The notes under the pieces: generated by a model
Told to the model about the DNA's origin: nothing
The model's input: only the letters and a program-made list of their open reading frames with translations
Database searches by the model: none
Assembly: GCA_904501945.1 (NCBI GenBank)
Contig: CAJGCU010000063.1
Location: 1 to 14,841, forward strand
DNA from: an uncultured Bacteroidaceae bacterium
Lineage (GTDB): Bacteria > Bacteroidota > Bacteroidia > Bacteroidales > Bacteroidaceae
Length of the DNA: 14,841 nt
Direction of reading: 5' to 3'
Position numbers and translations under genes: made by a program
Shown here: positions 13,573 to 14,841 of the stretch, in pieces
Numbering within the stretch: position 1 is the stretch's first letter
How the letters are laid out: every line of letters begins with the position of its first letter

Positions 13573-14264
13573 AAGAAGACCATATCGACACATTGCGCCA
13601 ACAGGACACGAACCTTCGTGATGCCATCAGGCTGGAGGAAGAGGCTCTGCCACCAATGCCAGCCGACCTCAACGCACGGCTGATGCAGCGCGTGGAGGAA
13701 GAACGGGCGAAGGGAATCGCGAAAAGAAAACGAACCCGCATCCTTTGGCCCTTGGTGGCAGCGGCATGTGTGGCTGCCTTGATAGCCGTCTTCCTCACCC
13801 CACCGAAAGGAACACCTGAGGACGAGACACCAACGGGAAAGCCTGTTGCTGTGAAGGTGGACAAGCCTAAGCCAGAGAAGAAGGTTGTTCAGCAGAAAGT
13901 AGCACAGATAGTCCCCACTCCGTCAGAAGAGAAGGTTGTTGAGCAATCCAAGGTGAAACAGCCTGTAGTGAAATCCACTCAACCGCTCTTGGCGCAGGAA
14001 AAGCCAGTTGAGAAGGACATCGCGACAAAGGAAGCGACTACAGAACCCATCGCAGAGAATACTGCCGCAGAACCTCCTCACACAGAGACGAATACCGTAA
14101 TTCTCACCGAGCGCGACATCCCCATCACTCGTCCAGAGAACTACCATTACACTCCAGAAGAAATCGCCCTATTGAAGAAGCAAGCCAACGAGGCTTACCT
14201 GAAATGGGTGGAGTTGGAACTGGAGATTTCAAAGTACACATTGGAAAAAATGTCACAGAAATAA
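13569..14264 (+). CDS. Single-pass membrane protein, probable anti-sigma factor of cassette 2
   Basis: A 231-residue protein translationally coupled to the sigma gene by an ATGA overlap. Residues 1-57 are a charged cytoplasmic domain with LPPMPADLNARLMQRVEEER (27-46), a motif often seen in Bacteroidetes anti-sigma-like proteins. A basic KRKRTR stop-transfer segment precedes one membrane helix at about 58-77 (ILWPLVAAACVAALIAVFL). Beyond it is a long low-complexity segment rich in Lys, Pro, Val, Glu and Thr (about 78-175), then a folded or coiled-coil end, YTPEEIALLKKQANEAYLKW (194-213) and onward. The topology is that of an anti-sigma factor whose extended periplasmic stalk could span part of the peptidoglycan. 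No zinc motif and no FecR or DUF4974 domain is visible. The role is inferred from gene order and topology. Confidence 0.8.
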   Translation: MKEDHIDTLRQQDTNLRDAIRLEEEALPPMPADLNARLMQRVEEERAKGIAKRKRTRILWPLVAAACVAALIAVFLTPPKGTPEDETPTGKPVAVKVDKPKPEKKVVQQKVAQIVPTPSEEKVVEQSKVKQPVVKSTQPLLAQEKPVEKDIATKEATTEPIAENTAAEPPHTETNTVILTERDIPITRPENYHYTPEEIALLKKQANEAYLKWVELELEISKYTLEKMSQK

Positions 14265-14280
14265 AAACACAAAAAAAAAT

Positions 14281-14841
14281 ATGAAACGCTTATTCATTTT
14301 GTTGCTCATCGCATGCAGCACCATCGCAACCATCCATGCCCAGCAGCGGGCAAAGGGTCAGCAGACCACACCCATCCACGTCAAGACGCTGTTCAACGAC
14401 ATCATCAAGACTTGGGGAGCTCCTTCTGACGAGGTTTTTTCCATCAACAAGAACCCCAATACGAACCTGATTGAGTCGAGTGTAAGAATCACCTACTTCG
14501 TCGCCAACAATTCAGAGTGGACAGACGAAAACGACAAATCACTCAATCTTAAAGATATTAGCGAGGCATTCAAGAAAGATGAGCCCACCTCTTATCAACT
14601 GCTTCATCTGTCACCAGGCACCAACGAGTCTTTCTCGCTGAGGGCTGTTGATGGAAACGGAAAGGACAAAAGTTACCTCGTCCGCGGCATGAACAAAGAG
14701 GAAATGTGGCTGCTCTGCACCAAGAACGCTGAGAACCCTCAACTGCGCGACGCATACGCTATCAAATGGACACTTTCCGGTGATGAAAGCACGATTCTTG
14801 GTGCTGTCTATCAGATTACCTCCCTACGCCCCGACATCTAC
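14281..14841 (+). CDS. Exported protein of unknown family, third gene of sigma cassette 2 (cut by window edge)
   Basis: The frame is open from the ATG at 14281 to the last base, giving 187 residues with no stop. Residues 1-20 form a signal peptide (MKRLFILLLIACSTIATIHA) with likely cleavage before Gln21; an alternative is a lipoprotein reading with Cys12 in LIAC, which would be unusually early. The mature part has mixed alpha/beta-like sequence, for example HVKTLFNDIIKTWGAPSDEV, RITYFVANNSEW, FSLRAVDGNGKDKSYLVRGM and MWLLCTKNAENPQLRDAYAI, and I recognise no family in it. It follows the anti-sigma gene by 16 bases, with nine A in a row just before the ATG serving as an A-rich translation signal. 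Position suggests a periplasmic or surface partner or effector of the sigma system; this is inference only. Confidence 0.8.
   Translation, partial: MKRLFILLLIACSTIATIHAQQRAKGQQTTPIHVKTLFNDIIKTWGAPSDEVFSINKNPNTNLIESSVRITYFVANNSEWTDENDKSLNLKDISEAFKKDEPTSYQLLHLSPGTNESFSLRAVDGNGKDKSYLVRGMNKEEMWLLCTKNAENPQLRDAYAIKWTLSGDESTILGAVYQITSLRPDIY

Overview
The window looks like a piece of a Bacteroidales chromosome, most likely a Prevotella-like gut or rumen organism. The signs are a SusC/SusD pair, promoter boxes of the Bacteroidetes type TAnnTTTG, A-rich ribosome-binding regions without Shine-Dalgarno sites, ECF sigma/anti-sigma pairs with ATGA overlaps, and a Bacteroidetes-type TrpB2. Genus is an inference; no rRNA or tRNA gene is present to anchor it.

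Layout. (1) Bases 1-6403, minus strand: a nutrient-uptake operon read from right to left. A promoter box at 6396-6403 leads into a large surface lipoprotein with repeated fasciclin-like domains, then a SusC-type TonB-dependent transporter, then a SusD-type lipoprotein cut off by the left edge. (2) Bases 6472-7432, minus strand: a gamma-carbonic-anhydrase-like hexapeptide protein and, upstream of it, a small DUF486 membrane protein. (3) Bases 7496-11084, plus strand: a TrpB2-type tryptophan synthase beta chain and a secreted family 35 glycoside hydrolase, separated by a strong AT-rich hairpin. (4) Bases 11085-11281: a convergent gap packed with three inverted-repeat systems, including a nested palindrome ending in a T-run. 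(5) Bases 11282-12648, minus strand: DUF6249-like membrane protein, ECF sigma factor and a small two-helix membrane protein that is probably its anti-sigma factor. (6) Bases 12649-13011: a 363-base divergent control region with a 33-base tandem repeat and a good minus-strand promoter. (7) Bases 13012-14841, plus strand: a second ECF sigma factor, a single-pass anti-sigma-like protein and the start of an exported protein of unknown family.

How the parts work together. The left operon should bind and import a nutrient of unknown identity across the outer membrane: SusC and SusD form the transporter and lid, and the fasciclin lipoprotein is probably an extra surface binding or adhesion module. 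No carbohydrate enzyme or regulator lies in this operon; the GH35 gene is on the other strand and separated by unrelated genes, so a shared substrate is unproven. The right third is regulatory: two different ECF sigma/membrane-partner cassettes back to back share one control region.

The most unusual points are the FAS1-first SusCD operon, the head-to-head sigma cassettes with a repeat-filled leader between them, the single in-frame stop separating the DUF6249 protein from the sigma factor, and the nested palindrome between the convergent operons.
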